Shown here: positions 17,038 to 24,951 of the stretch, piece after piece
Layout: each line of letters begins with the position of its first letter
Numbering within the stretch: position 1 is the first letter of the stretch
DNA from: an uncultured Silvanigrella sp.
Lineage (GTDB): Bacteria > Bdellovibrionota_B > Oligoflexia > Silvanigrellales > Silvanigrellaceae
Reading direction: 5' to 3'
Assembly: GCA_903933385.1 (NCBI GenBank)
Contig: CAIZJW010000233.1
Location: forward strand, 1-35,647
Length of the DNA stretch: 35,647 nt
Translations under genes and position numbers: made by a program
Notes under the pieces: model-generated
Told to the model about the DNA's origin: nothing
What the model saw: the letters and a program-made list of their open reading frames with translations, nothing else
The model's database searches: none

Positions 17038-18180
17038 TTAAAGCTGAAATGCTTTCTTAAAAAGAGATTCGAAATCAGCACGTGTGACGGCTTTCGGATT
17101 ACATTGATGACATGCATCATCGATTGCCAAATCAGAGAGCTGGGATATTTTTCCAGCATCAAGATTCATTGCCTTCAACGATGATGGGATCCCAAGATTA
17201 CTATTTACAGTGCGCACCCAACCAATAAAGTCAGAGCTTCCTATAATTTTCTCAAGATACTTATACTTTTCAATGGAAACATCTTTATTAAATTCAAGTC
17301 CATAGGGCATCATCACAGCATTCGCCAAACCATGATGTGTATCGAAAACTGTGGAAAGGGGATGTGCCATAGAGTGAATGACACCCAGGCCTTTTTGGAA
17401 GGCCGTTGCACCCATGAGTGAAGCGATCATCATCTTTGCGCGCGCTTCCAGGTTGTTTGGGGATTTAGTTGCAGTCTCAATTGATTCTGAAATCAGACGA
17501 ATAGCTTCGACAGCAATGCCATCGCACAAAGGAGACACCCCCTTCGAAAGGAAGGCCTCAACATTGTGAGTGAGAGCATCCATGCCAGTGGCAGCCGTCA
17601 CATGTGCAGGCATATCAACTGACAGAGCCGGATCTGCAAAAACCTTATTGGCAATCAGACGCGGCGAAAATAGAATGCGTTTCTTGTGTGTTGAATTCTC
17701 GGCGATGACCGTGCTGCGACCTACTTCTGAGCCAGTTCCGCTGGTTGTAGGTACTGTGACAAAGGCGGGAATTTTCTCGGTCACGTACTTGTCGCCACCC
17801 AATGCGTCATCATAATCGAACAGAGGCCGTGAATGATAAGCCTTTAAAACAATCGCACGCGCCACATCGAGACTCGCTCCCCCGCCCAGGCCAATCACGC
17901 TGTCGCATTTTTCCTTATGAAAATGCTCAACTCCTGAAAGCACATCGGATTCGATGGGATTCTTTGAAATACCGGAATAAACCGTCGGTGACACACCAGA
18001 CTTTTCCAGCTCAGCAATGATCTTTTTAAAGAATCCCAACTGGGTGAGCGCATTGTCGGAAACAATAATCGGGCGCTTGAGATTCTGGCTCTGAAGGTAG
18101 GGAGCAAGCTCTTCAATGACACCCACTCCGAAGCGGATCGAAGTTGGAAAATTATAGCCGTAGCGATTTGTCCAGCTCAT
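17038..18180 (-). CDS. Iron-containing alcohol dehydrogenase
   Basis: This 380-aa group III alcohol dehydrogenase shows the nucleotide-binding GLGGGASLDVARAI, the TTSGTGSEVGRSTVI segment, and the metal-binding histidine pattern HSMAHPLSTVFDTHHG. Family members interconvert alcohols and aldehydes with NAD(H). GAGGAG lies close before the ATG and includes the stop of the upstream gene. It sits between a PuuA-like synthetase (10 nt) and a PuuD-like hydrolase (31 nt), where the E. coli puu pathway has an amine oxidase. This suggests oxidation of a gamma-glutamylated amino-alcohol, or disposal of a semialdehyde in the reducing direction. Confidence 0.92.
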   Translation of the reverse strand: MSWTNRYGYNFPTSIRFGVGVIEELAPYLQSQNLKRPIIVSDNALTQLGFFKKIIAELEKSGVSPTVYSGISKNPIESDVLSGVEHFHKEKCDSVIGLGGGASLDVARAIVLKAYHSRPLFDYDDALGGDKYVTEKIPAFVTVPTTSGTGSEVGRSTVIAENSTHKKRILFSPRLIANKVFADPALSVDMPAHVTAATGMDALTHNVEAFLSKGVSPLCDGIAVEAIRLISESIETATKSPNNLEARAKMMIASLMGATAFQKGLGVIHSMAHPLSTVFDTHHGLANAVMMPYGLEFNKDVSIEKYKYLEKIIGSSDFIGWVRTVNSNLGIPSSLKAMNLDAGKISQLSDLAIDDACHQCNPKAVTRADFESLFKKAFQL

Positions 18181-18190
18181 GATGTTCTCC

Positions 18191-19549
18191 TCAAATGATT
18201 TCGAAATAACGTTTCATTTCCCAATTGGTCACAGCTTTTGAATATTCACGCCACTCCCACAATCTTGTGTTTGTGAAGTGTTCAACAAACTCAGCGCCTA
18301 AAAGTTCTCTGGCGAGTTTGGATTCCTTCATAGCAGATGCTGCTTCAAATAAGTTGCGTGGCAATGTGCCATTGGATTTCTCGGCATAGCCATTGCCTTT
18401 GGTTTGTTTCACCTTGAGCGGCAATTTATTTTTAATTCCATACAAACCTGAGGCCAGCGCCGCTGCCATTGCCAAATATGGGTTTGCATCTGCACCGACC
18501 ACGCGCAACTCCATCCGTGTTGAAGTATCCGAACCAGGCAACGCACGTATGGCAGTCGTTCGATTGTCGACTCCCCAGGTGAGCGTTGTTGGCGCCCACG
18601 CGCCCTCGACAAGCCGCTTATAACTGTTCACAGTTGGAGCATACATTGGCGTGAGATATGGCATGCAGTGCAGGACTCCTGCCATATATTGCTTCATGGT
18701 CTCGCTCATGCGATCTGGCGATTTTCCGTCGAAGAAAATGTTCTTTCCATTCTTCCAAAGACTCTGATGAACATGCCCCGAACTTCCCGGCAAAGATGCA
18801 TTCCACTTTGCCATGAAAGTTGGTGTGATGCCGTGCAAACTTCCAATTTCTTTTACGGCTGCTTTGAAAAGGACCGCTCTGTCGGCTGCCTCAAGAATTT
18901 CACTGTATAGAATTGCCGCTTCATAAACTCCAGGGCCCGTTTCAGTGTGCAATCCCTCAAGAGGCACATTGTATTTGTTCAAAAGATCAAAAAGATCATT
19001 GAAAAATCCATTATTCTGAATTGGCCGAAGCAGAGAATAACCAAACATACCCTTCGAAAGGGTTTCAGGCTCATGAAAGCCTTTCTCATGAAGAGTTTCT
19101 GAACTTTCCATGAAATTGAACCATTCAAACTCTTGGCTGAAAAAAGGCTTGAATCCTAATTTCTCTGCTTGAGAACGAATTTTTTTGAGCAGATTTCTCG
19201 GGCAGAGGGGCAAGGGTTCACCTGCCGCACTCCAAAAATCGCCCAGAAAAAAGGGAACATCATGATCCCAGGGAACTGTGCGATAGGTGTCTAAATCAAG
19301 CTGCACCTGCGCGTCGGGATATCCAGAATGCCATCCAGTGTATGAAATATTATCATAGCAAACATCATTGGAATCCCAGCCCAAAACCACGTTGCAGAAT
19401 CCAAGGCCGCCATTCGCAACGGATTCAAACTTCTTCATGTGAATGACTTTGCCACGAAGAATGCCGTCGATGTCTGTGACGGCGAGCTTCACTTTTTGAC
19501 CTGGATATTTCTTAACCAATTGAACAACATCATTGCTTTTCGCTGCCAT
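18191..19549 (-). CDS. Glutamine-synthetase-family gamma-glutamyl-amine ligase (PuuA-like)
   Basis: The 452-aa protein belongs to the glutamine synthetase fold and resembles PuuA/GlnA-like ligases that join glutamate to an amine using ATP. Visible elements are KLAVTDIDGILRGK at the N-terminus, FSQEFEWFNF, TETGPGVYEAAI (metal/glutamate site), SSGHVHQSLWKNGKN (ATP/metal), and VDNRTTAIRA with ELRVVGADANPYLAMAAALA. The start is ATG 19549, with GGAGA about 7 nt upstream; the frame runs on to 19624 without a better start. It is first in the four-gene operon. Classical GlnA is unlikely, because of the operon and the GVYEAAI form of the glutamate motif. Confidence 0.9.
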   Translation of the reverse strand: MAAKSNDVVQLVKKYPGQKVKLAVTDIDGILRGKVIHMKKFESVANGGLGFCNVVLGWDSNDVCYDNISYTGWHSGYPDAQVQLDLDTYRTVPWDHDVPFFLGDFWSAAGEPLPLCPRNLLKKIRSQAEKLGFKPFFSQEFEWFNFMESSETLHEKGFHEPETLSKGMFGYSLLRPIQNNGFFNDLFDLLNKYNVPLEGLHTETGPGVYEAAILYSEILEAADRAVLFKAAVKEIGSLHGITPTFMAKWNASLPGSSGHVHQSLWKNGKNIFFDGKSPDRMSETMKQYMAGVLHCMPYLTPMYAPTVNSYKRLVEGAWAPTTLTWGVDNRTTAIRALPGSDTSTRMELRVVGADANPYLAMAAALASGLYGIKNKLPLKVKQTKGNGYAEKSNGTLPRNLFEAASAMKESKLARELLGAEFVEHFTNTRLWEWREYSKAVTNWEMKRYFEII

Positions 19550-19947
19550 TATCGAGTTCTCCACCACATCATCAGAACAGGGTGGATCTATCGTACGAGA
19601 GCCCGAGGCGCTGGTCAGGCACACTTGGGCGTCATAGCTTTGACTCTACGCTTTTCGATGCCGTTCATCTGAGATGGCTGAATGGAGTGCCATATAACGA
19701 ACGAGTATTTGAAGTTCTGTTCGGATAGCCAAAGGTTAATATTTCTTCAAAAAAAATGTTTGAGTCGGGGAGCTAGGCAGAATTAAGCCCATTTGCGGAT
19801 CGAGCCAAGCTTTGGTGTTTTGAGTTTTTTTGAATGTGCGTTTGAGCAGCTGTGCCCACAGGGCACCTAAAGTTTTACAACGCAAAATCAACGACAAAAG
19901 AATCAACAAAGCGGCGTGCGAGAGCTGTTTCTAAGCAACAAAAATCT
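19550..19947. other. Intergenic region upstream of the gamma-glutamylation operon
   Basis: No gene is supported here. The left part should contain the minus-strand promoter of the ligase operon, but I saw no clear sigma70 pair and no regulator gene. The right part carries the repeat described at 19773-19825. The sequence from about 19830 to 19940 shows nothing recognisable. Confidence 0.5.
19773..19825 (+). repeat. Composite dispersed repeat (left copy)
   Basis: Two repeated blocks abut here. Bases 19780-19794 (GAATTAAGCCCATTT) recur at 21016-21030, and 19773-19789 recur inverted at 30230-30246. Bases 19798-19825 recur perfectly, 28 of 28, at 22415-22442 in the same orientation. Both are followed by a T-rich run. 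This is the only copy where the two blocks are joined, so it may represent the intact form of an element end. Confidence 0.7.
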
Positions 19948-19976
19948 TTGACCCAAGGTCGAAACCACAGTACACT
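19948..19976 (+). promoter_or_regulatory. Sigma70-type promoter of the MNT-HEPN pair
   Basis: TTGACC at 19948-19953 and TACACT at 19971-19976 are separated by 17 nt and lie 24 nt before the ATG at 20001. The -35 box overlaps an inverted repeat GACC-CAA-GGTC (19950-19960), a plausible operator for self-regulation, as is common for toxin-antitoxin operons. The operator idea is inference. Confidence 0.6.
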
Positions 19977-20000
19977 CTAGGCTTGACAAGTGGAGACGTT

Positions 20001-20354
20001 ATGAGCCGTTTTTCTCCCAAGAAATTATCAGCGACAGATGCCAATGACCTTGTGAATTCTAAGCTTAAATGGATTTTGGCAGGCTGTTCTCCCACTCGTG
20101 TCATACTGTTTGGTTCAGCTGCCCGCGGCGAACTCACCGATTATTCCGATGTTGACTTTGCAGTGCTATTTGAATCAGCTACCGCTCTGACAGAAGGCCG
20201 CAAAACACTTTTTTCTAGGCCGCGTGACGATGACTGGCCTCAGGATATTCTCTTGTTTGTTGAAGCTGATTTTGCGCGTAAAGTGCAAACCGGCGGTGTG
20301 TGCGAGATTATTGCAGACGAGGGTAAAGTGATTTTTCAAAGGAGTTTAGAGTGA
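20001..20354 (+). CDS. MNT-type nucleotidyltransferase (antitoxin-like)
   Basis: The 117-aa protein has the minimal nucleotidyltransferase motif G38-S39 in LFGSAARGELTDYSDVDFAV, with metal-binding Asp50 and Asp52. Proteins of this size are usually paired with a HEPN protein and, in studied MntA/HepT pairs, AMPylate and inactivate the HEPN toxin. ATG 20001 is preferred, with GGAG 6 nt upstream, over TTG 19983, which falls at the expected transcription start. The stop overlaps the GTG of the HEPN gene (GTGA), so the two are coupled. A third catalytic carboxylate could not be assigned with certainty (DILLFVEADF is a candidate). Confidence 0.9.
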   Translation: MSRFSPKKLSATDANDLVNSKLKWILAGCSPTRVILFGSAARGELTDYSDVDFAVLFESATALTEGRKTLFSRPRDDDWPQDILLFVEADFARKVQTGGVCEIIADEGKVIFQRSLE

Positions 20355-20773
20355 GCCCATCCAAGCAAGAGCGGATTTTTAAGAAGGAATACGCACACGA
20401 GCTCCTTAAAATTGCGAACGGCGATTTGGGTAGCGCGCGAATTCTGTTGCAGCACTTTGCGGAAGAGACGGGCCGGGCCGAAAATATTTTCTTTTTGTCG
20501 CAGCAGGCCATTGAAAAGTCTCTCAAAGCCGTTTTATGTGCTTTGGAACTTCCGGTTCCAATGGTTCATGAACTTGGAGTGCTGGTTGGAAAAATTCCGG
20601 CGTCGACCAATATGGAGTTTGGCTATGAGCTGGCGGGACTTTCAGAATTTGCGTCAATTCGCAGATACGAGGAGGGACCGCTAACGCTCACTCATGAAGA
20701 AGCCGCCGACGTAGTGTCCAAGACTGAATCAATTTTGCAGTGGGCTCAGAAAATCGTTCAATGCCACTCATAG
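20351..20773 (+). CDS. HEPN-domain protein (toxin-like partner of MNT)
   Basis: The 140-aa, mostly helical protein fits the HEPN family PF05168: GDLGSARILLQHF, then FFLSQQAIEKSLKAVL (residues 47-62), VHELGVLVGKI, and SEFASIRRYEEG. HEPN toxins are commonly RNases. The ribonuclease motif R-x4-6-H usually lies late in the domain. Here the only R-x4-H is Arg30-His35 in the first helix, so catalytic activity is uncertain. It starts with GTG overlapping the MNT stop. With the preceding gene it forms a two-gene module bracketed by repeats. Confidence 0.87.
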   Translation: MSPSKQERIFKKEYAHELLKIANGDLGSARILLQHFAEETGRAENIFFLSQQAIEKSLKAVLCALELPVPMVHELGVLVGKIPASTNMEFGYELAGLSEFASIRRYEEGPLTLTHEEAADVVSKTESILQWAQKIVQCHS

Positions 20774-21397
20774 CTTGTGCTGAGGCAGTGCATCGAACCA
20801 AAACATTCATTATTTTGCCTGCCGAAATGTTCCGACGCGATGCACGACGGTTACCACAGGTTGGTGTTGTCGGTTTTCGTCAAAATTTCCAATCCTGAAT
20901 CTATTCTCGTTTCGCGTCGGCCGGGACGACCAACAATAACTCCTTTGGCGGAAATAAACTTCCGCAGATCTAAGAACCAAGTGCGATGCGTGTGAACGCC
21001 GCAAGCGCTTAGGGCGAATTAAGCCCATTTCACATTGTGTCCTCCCAAAAAACCGCCCCCTTCAGCGTGACAAATGCGGTGCCTATTTGAGTCTGAACGC
21101 CTCGGTTCAGTCGCTTCTTCAGTCTGACCACAATTGGATTGGGTGTGAGAATTGCAAAAAACACCCTGCAACGCGCAGCACGGGAGGAATCGGCCATTCA
21201 GACGACAGTGGCACAAGTTCCAGAGTAGGCCATGCCATCCCGATTCTTACCTACTGCGTATACAAATATACAAAAGTACAAGTCCCAGATACCCTCCAAA
21301 AAACTTCGATTTTCTGAATTTTCACTCAGGTAATTCGTATACAAATCCGATACGCCTTTTGAGCAGAGTGAAACACACTGCGAAAGGGAGTTAGAAT
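20774..21397. other. 624-bp gene-free stretch with a repeat and relic-like sequence
   Basis: No supported gene. Several short frames are open, but none has a ribosome site or a recognisable family. The repeat copy at 21003-21066 lies here. Two exact 11-bp copies of CGTATACAAAT occur at 21257-21267 and 21336-21346, each resembling an extended -10 region; one may belong to the promoter of the lipoprotein gene at 21398. The rest is unassigned and may be decayed mobile DNA. Confidence 0.5.
21003..21066 (+). repeat. Dispersed repeat, second copy
   Basis: GAATTAAGCCCATTT (21016-21030) is identical to 19780-19794. The surrounding 60 bp also match the inverted copy at 30183-30246, about 70% by eye, including the C-rich part at 21054-21062 and the following TCAG. 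In translation, one frame gives RGRFFGRTQCEMGLI here and RGGFFGRIRCGIGLI at the other copy. Confidence 0.6.
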
Positions 21398-22240
21398 ATG
21401 AAACTTCGATTTTCATTGTCAGCATGGGTCACTGTTTCTGTCATGGCTCTCGCTGCCACAGGTTGTGGCCTGGACGAAACAAAAGAACATTACGATCAAC
21501 TGCCACCTGATCCTTCGCCCCAGAAGCCCGTGAATTGCCCCAGTGTTGAACACGGATTTGCAAACAAAGACATGAAACCACAAACCGCAGCGCTGAACTT
21601 AGCTCGAACGCGTGTCCGGGACGAGGCGTTAATTTATGTGTCTGACGCCGATTGGCTTCGAGTTTACAATGCACGTAACCAGAGCTTTGTTGGAAAAATC
21701 AAACAGGAGAGTGCGAACGCTGGAATGATTCTGGCCGACGACAAATTGTTTGTCCTGAACCAGAACCTCATCAGTGTTTTCAAAACGAATGGTGCCGCGA
21801 TGCCCGAGAGACTGAGCTCCACACCCCTCTCAGGTGAATTCATGTCGGCCCGTGTGATTGCAGACAGAGTCGTTGTTGTTTCAGCGAAAAACGCTATCAC
21901 AACCCAAAAATTAGCCTATTCCAATATGCAACCCAATTCGTGCGATTATAGACAGACCTTTTTCATTGAAGAAAAGTTTTACGAAACACAGATTACAAGT
22001 CTTGCCATCGATGACCTGGAAGACTCCATGTCGGTCAAACTCATGGGTTTCGTCTCAGCCAAATTTCAAGACTCCGTGCTGTCTTTCGTTGAAGTTCTCG
22101 AGAATCAACAACAAGGAAGTGGCCGAATTATACGTATCATGGATGTTTTGCCAGATGGCCGACTCGGAGAGCTGCAGATAATCGATAAGGACGACCCTAA
22201 GCTAAAAGCGCCACAAGCTATTATGGTCGTGCCCGTGTAA
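21398..22240 (+). CDS. Predicted lipoprotein, possible beta-propeller
   Basis: The 280-aa protein has a signal peptide ending in the lipobox LAATGC (Cys23), so it should be lipid-anchored. Short strand-rich blocks such as LIYVSDADWLRVYNARNQS, ILADDKLFVLNQNLISVF and ARVIADRVVVVSAKNAITTQ look like propeller blades, perhaps related to secreted beta-propeller-domain proteins; this is a pattern judgement only. GGGAG lies about 8 nt before the ATG. It stands alone, downstream of the MNT-HEPN module and inside the segment bracketed by the 28-bp direct repeats. Confidence 0.78.
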   Translation: MKLRFSLSAWVTVSVMALAATGCGLDETKEHYDQLPPDPSPQKPVNCPSVEHGFANKDMKPQTAALNLARTRVRDEALIYVSDADWLRVYNARNQSFVGKIKQESANAGMILADDKLFVLNQNLISVFKTNGAAMPERLSSTPLSGEFMSARVIADRVVVVSAKNAITTQKLAYSNMQPNSCDYRQTFFIEEKFYETQITSLAIDDLEDSMSVKLMGFVSAKFQDSVLSFVEVLENQQQGSGRIIRIMDVLPDGRLGELQIIDKDDPKLKAPQAIMVVPV

Positions 22241-22246
22241 AATGAA

Positions 22247-22266
22247 TTTCTTCATTCTTGAAGAAA
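22247..22266 (+). terminator. Hairpin after the lipoprotein gene, weak terminator candidate
   Basis: TTTCTTCA (22247-22254) pairs with TGAAGAAA (22259-22266) around a 4-nt loop, 7 nt after the stop. It is not followed by a T run, so intrinsic termination is doubtful. Confidence 0.35.
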
Positions 22267-22414
22267 CGTGTGCGAGAGATCGTGCGAACGACTTACTTCG
22301 ACTTTAATTGTTTGCACATCCAAGAACGCCTCCTGGATGACCTTCAACTCAATATCAAGCTGGAAAACCAGATCAGATCAGGGCAAACACTCATCACCCT
22401 CGGTTAGATGAATT
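22267..22414 (+). other. Possible decayed coding fragment
   Basis: One plus-strand frame from 22258 (TTG) to a TAG just before the repeat reads like protein: KKRVREIVRTTYFDFNCL, then IQERLLDDLQLNIKLENQI, about 49 aa. It has no ribosome site and no family I know. It ends next to the direct repeat at 22415, so it may be a remnant of a mobile element. No gene is claimed between 22241 and 22512. Confidence 0.25.
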
Positions 22415-22442
22415 GATCGAGCCAAGCTTTGGTGTTTTGAGT
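22415..22442 (+). repeat. Perfect 28-bp direct repeat (right copy)
   Basis: All 28 bases are identical to 19798-19825, in the same orientation, starting GATCGAGCC and ending TTTTGAGT. The flanks differ. The pair encloses 2.6 kb carrying MNT, HEPN and a lipoprotein gene. Confidence 0.85.
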
Positions 22443-22512
22443 GTTTTTGCTTCAAAGGTTTCATGAACAAACTGACCGTAAAGTTCTCTTGGATTCCTGA
22501 AGACTCAAGCCA

Positions 22513-24657
22513 TCAGAAGTGAGGAAATCGATGATTTAGTTCCTGCAGGCTGTTCACGCCCTCGGCTTTGAGCAGGTAGTTAACGAACTCATCGCGGCTT
22601 ATTGTCCCAGCATTATTTCCTCTCGCTTTGGCGATTGCAGATCGAACAACCTCAAAAATAGTGGTTGCTGGAACCGGGGTGAATGTCGATGCTCTTTGTG
22701 AAGCAGTCCATTGGCCACCGATTTGCACGTTGTCCATCAACATGACCTCCATTCCCTGCTCAAGCATCGTGCTCACGAAAAGATTGAACGCATGGCGCGG
22801 GAGTGCTGTTTTGTAACTTGCGAGCGCAGCATAGCCGTTTTCAACCATGTTACCGCTTCGTTTGATCTGCATGTCCAGTGCATTGTTCAGCCAATCGCCG
22901 CGTACTGGTGCGTTTTCGAAAATGTCACCGGCATCAAAGTTTTTCTTCAGGGCCGATACGAGATTACACAATCCATTGAAATCTGGATTTGAGCAGAAAT
23001 TTGCACCTCGCGTACTCGCAACAATTTTTTCAGCCTGTCGCAAGGCAATGAAAAGTGACTGGCTCGAATCTTGTACACAACTTGCCCAAGGGGTCACGCT
23101 CGAAATTCCATCTCCAGAGCCGGTGCGGTATGCTTGCGTCATCAGCGACAATGAGTCGTTAAGAATATTATAGGGAGTGTAGGCGGCATTCTGTGCTCCA
23201 GCCGGACCATCGACAGCCTGATTGAGCCAGGGAGTGCGAACAAACACGTCGGAACTTGCAATTGAATTGCTCCAGCCGCGCCTGAAGTTACCCATGTATT
23301 CTGTGCGTGAAACTCGCGACGAAATAACCGCATCAGGGCCCTGTCCGTATACCTGCTGATACACAACCTCAAACTGCAATTCACCGGTCAGGGGTTCGCG
23401 TTCTACGTCGTAGAAACCATAAGAGTAGTGCCCGGTCACCAGCCCAAGCGGACCAACATCTTTCTTTCCAGCAGAATCGGAAATCCAATGAAAGAGATGA
23501 ACGATTAGTCCTTTTTCTCCTGCTTTGAACGGGGTGTTGGGCGCAGAGTAGTTCGTCTTCTTTATGGGTGCCTGCGACGAGAGCACTGCACTACCCGCTT
23601 GAGGGAGAATACGCACACGGCGAAAGTTATTCTCAAGGCTCTCGAATTTGGTGCGCGTGATTGCATTTTTGGCAAGGTATTCGTTCTTCTCAGCGAGATT
23701 TTCCTGATACTGAATGAACTGCTGGCCCGCATTTTTATTTTCAATAATTTCAAAGGCACCTGCAGTGTTCAAAAGCGCTCTCGGTTCAATAGCTTTTGCA
23801 ACGAAAACACGCTTTCCCTCGACAACTCCAGAATCCAGTTCACCATGTAGAAACCACCCCTGTGAGCCAGCGGGTGAGGAATTTATATTGTTGAAAGTGA
23901 AGTTCGGACGGCTACCGAATTTTTCTTCGACCAAAAATTCAATTTTGTCGTTGTCATTGTCATTGAATTTGCCAGCAGAGAATACGCTTGCGCGATACAC
24001 AGCAAAACGGCCGTTTGCTTCGCTGCGCCCGGTTCTTTGAATTTGTTTGATCAGTGTCAAGTGTGTGCCTGCCACGACAATTGGATCTTCGGACAGGACG
24101 AGTTGGTTATCGGAGAAGCGTGCATTGGAAAGGCGCACATAGATGCGATCGAGTGGCTGATAATCACACAGAGAGACAGCCTTTCCAGCATGCGCTGCCG
24201 CCTCAAAAAACACACCGGAGCATCTTGCCGCTGCGAGCGATTCAAGAGGTGAAACGCTACTCCATCCACTCAGCACTTCTGGAACAATGTTTCCAGCCTT
24301 TTTAGCCTCTGCGAGCTCCTTGGCATCAAAATTGACTGTTGGTCTGTATTTGTTCGCAGAGCCAGAATGCTTGGGCCACGTGATTTTCACTATTTGCCCG
24401 ATCAGTGCCTTATGAGCATCGGGTGACTGCGCGACTTTGAGATACACAGAGCCTTCCGAGCGGTGTTCAAGGGCTGGAAGCAGGAGTTGTCCACCCCATT
24501 CATTCGCCCCGGCAACCGTTCTGAAACCTATTGGCAAGAGAGCAGAAGATTGTGCCTCAGACTGATTGAAAGCACGTGGTTTACAACCCAGAATGGGTGT
24601 CAGAGAAAAAATGCCGGCCAAAGAGAGGACAATTTTTGCTGCGCTTGCGTGACTCAT
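22513..24657 (-). CDS. Large predicted lipoprotein, function unknown (714 aa)
   Basis: The start is ATG 24657 (GAGG about 9 nt upstream) rather than TTG 24699. A signal peptide ends in PILGC with Cys25, so the protein should be lipid-anchored. The N-terminal part has strand-rich segments; the middle has GLIVHLFHWISDSAG and LGLVTGHYSYGFYDVEREPLTGEL. The C-terminal part is more helical and ends in RDEFVNYLLKAEGV. Four cysteines beyond Cys25 could form disulfides. I recognise no family. The gene stands alone and diverges from the small lipoprotein gene at 24952. Confidence 0.8.
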   Translation of the reverse strand: MSHASAAKIVLSLAGIFSLTPILGCKPRAFNQSEAQSSALLPIGFRTVAGANEWGGQLLLPALEHRSEGSVYLKVAQSPDAHKALIGQIVKITWPKHSGSANKYRPTVNFDAKELAEAKKAGNIVPEVLSGWSSVSPLESLAAARCSGVFFEAAAHAGKAVSLCDYQPLDRIYVRLSNARFSDNQLVLSEDPIVVAGTHLTLIKQIQRTGRSEANGRFAVYRASVFSAGKFNDNDNDKIEFLVEEKFGSRPNFTFNNINSSPAGSQGWFLHGELDSGVVEGKRVFVAKAIEPRALLNTAGAFEIIENKNAGQQFIQYQENLAEKNEYLAKNAITRTKFESLENNFRRVRILPQAGSAVLSSQAPIKKTNYSAPNTPFKAGEKGLIVHLFHWISDSAGKKDVGPLGLVTGHYSYGFYDVEREPLTGELQFEVVYQQVYGQGPDAVISSRVSRTEYMGNFRRGWSNSIASSDVFVRTPWLNQAVDGPAGAQNAAYTPYNILNDSLSLMTQAYRTGSGDGISSVTPWASCVQDSSQSLFIALRQAEKIVASTRGANFCSNPDFNGLCNLVSALKKNFDAGDIFENAPVRGDWLNNALDMQIKRSGNMVENGYAALASYKTALPRHAFNLFVSTMLEQGMEVMLMDNVQIGGQWTASQRASTFTPVPATTIFEVVRSAIAKARGNNAGTISRDEFVNYLLKAEGVNSLQELNHRFPHF

Positions 24658-24751
24658 ACATCTTTTCCTCGTTATTGAACTCGATTTTGAGGGCGACAAT
24701 GAGGGAAAGCAATTGGTGAACTCGCGTAAAGTTGACGTTGTTGCTTTATCT

Positions 24752-24937
24752 TTAAGTGCTCAAAAGTTTCTCGATTGCCTCTTGGATGGCTTCGATATCT
24801 TTACGTTTGCGAAAAGATATCAAATAAACAATGGGACCTTTTCTCAAATCAAAGAGTATTGAGCTGCATAACTTAGTTAGACTCGGCGCCTCGTTGCTCC
24901 AGATGAAACTAGTTTCATGTAAGAAATATCTTTTTCT
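24752..24937 (-). pseudogene. Possible 3' fragment of a lost gene
   Basis: A minus-strand frame with no proper start, bounded upstream by a TGA at 24938-24940 and ending in TAA at 24752-24754, encodes about 61 residues. Its end is strikingly protein-like: RKGPIVYLISFRKRKD, then IEAIQEAIEKLLST. No family is recognised. It lies between divergent lipoprotein genes, so it may be the leftover end of a deleted gene, or a small gene with a TTG start at the DLRKGP segment. Confidence 0.3.
24794..24821. promoter_or_regulatory. 28-nt inverted repeat between divergent lipoprotein genes
   Basis: GATATCTTT (24794-24802) and AAAGATATC (24813-24821) are perfect 9-bp arms around a 10-nt centre that can add a CG/CG pairing. 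No T run follows on either strand, so an operator is at least as likely as a terminator. It also falls within the minus-strand coding fragment. Confidence 0.4.
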
Positions 24938-24951
24938 TCAGGGAGAGGTTG

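Noticed and set aside
19550-19624. Upstream extension of the PuuA-like ligase to 19624
   Set aside because: The added 25 residues do not fit the family N-terminus, and ATG 19549 has GGAGA at good spacing.
20810-21317. Several short open frames on both strands after the HEPN gene
   Set aside because: No ribosome sites, no recognisable family, and the only strong signal is the dispersed repeat; treated as gene-free.
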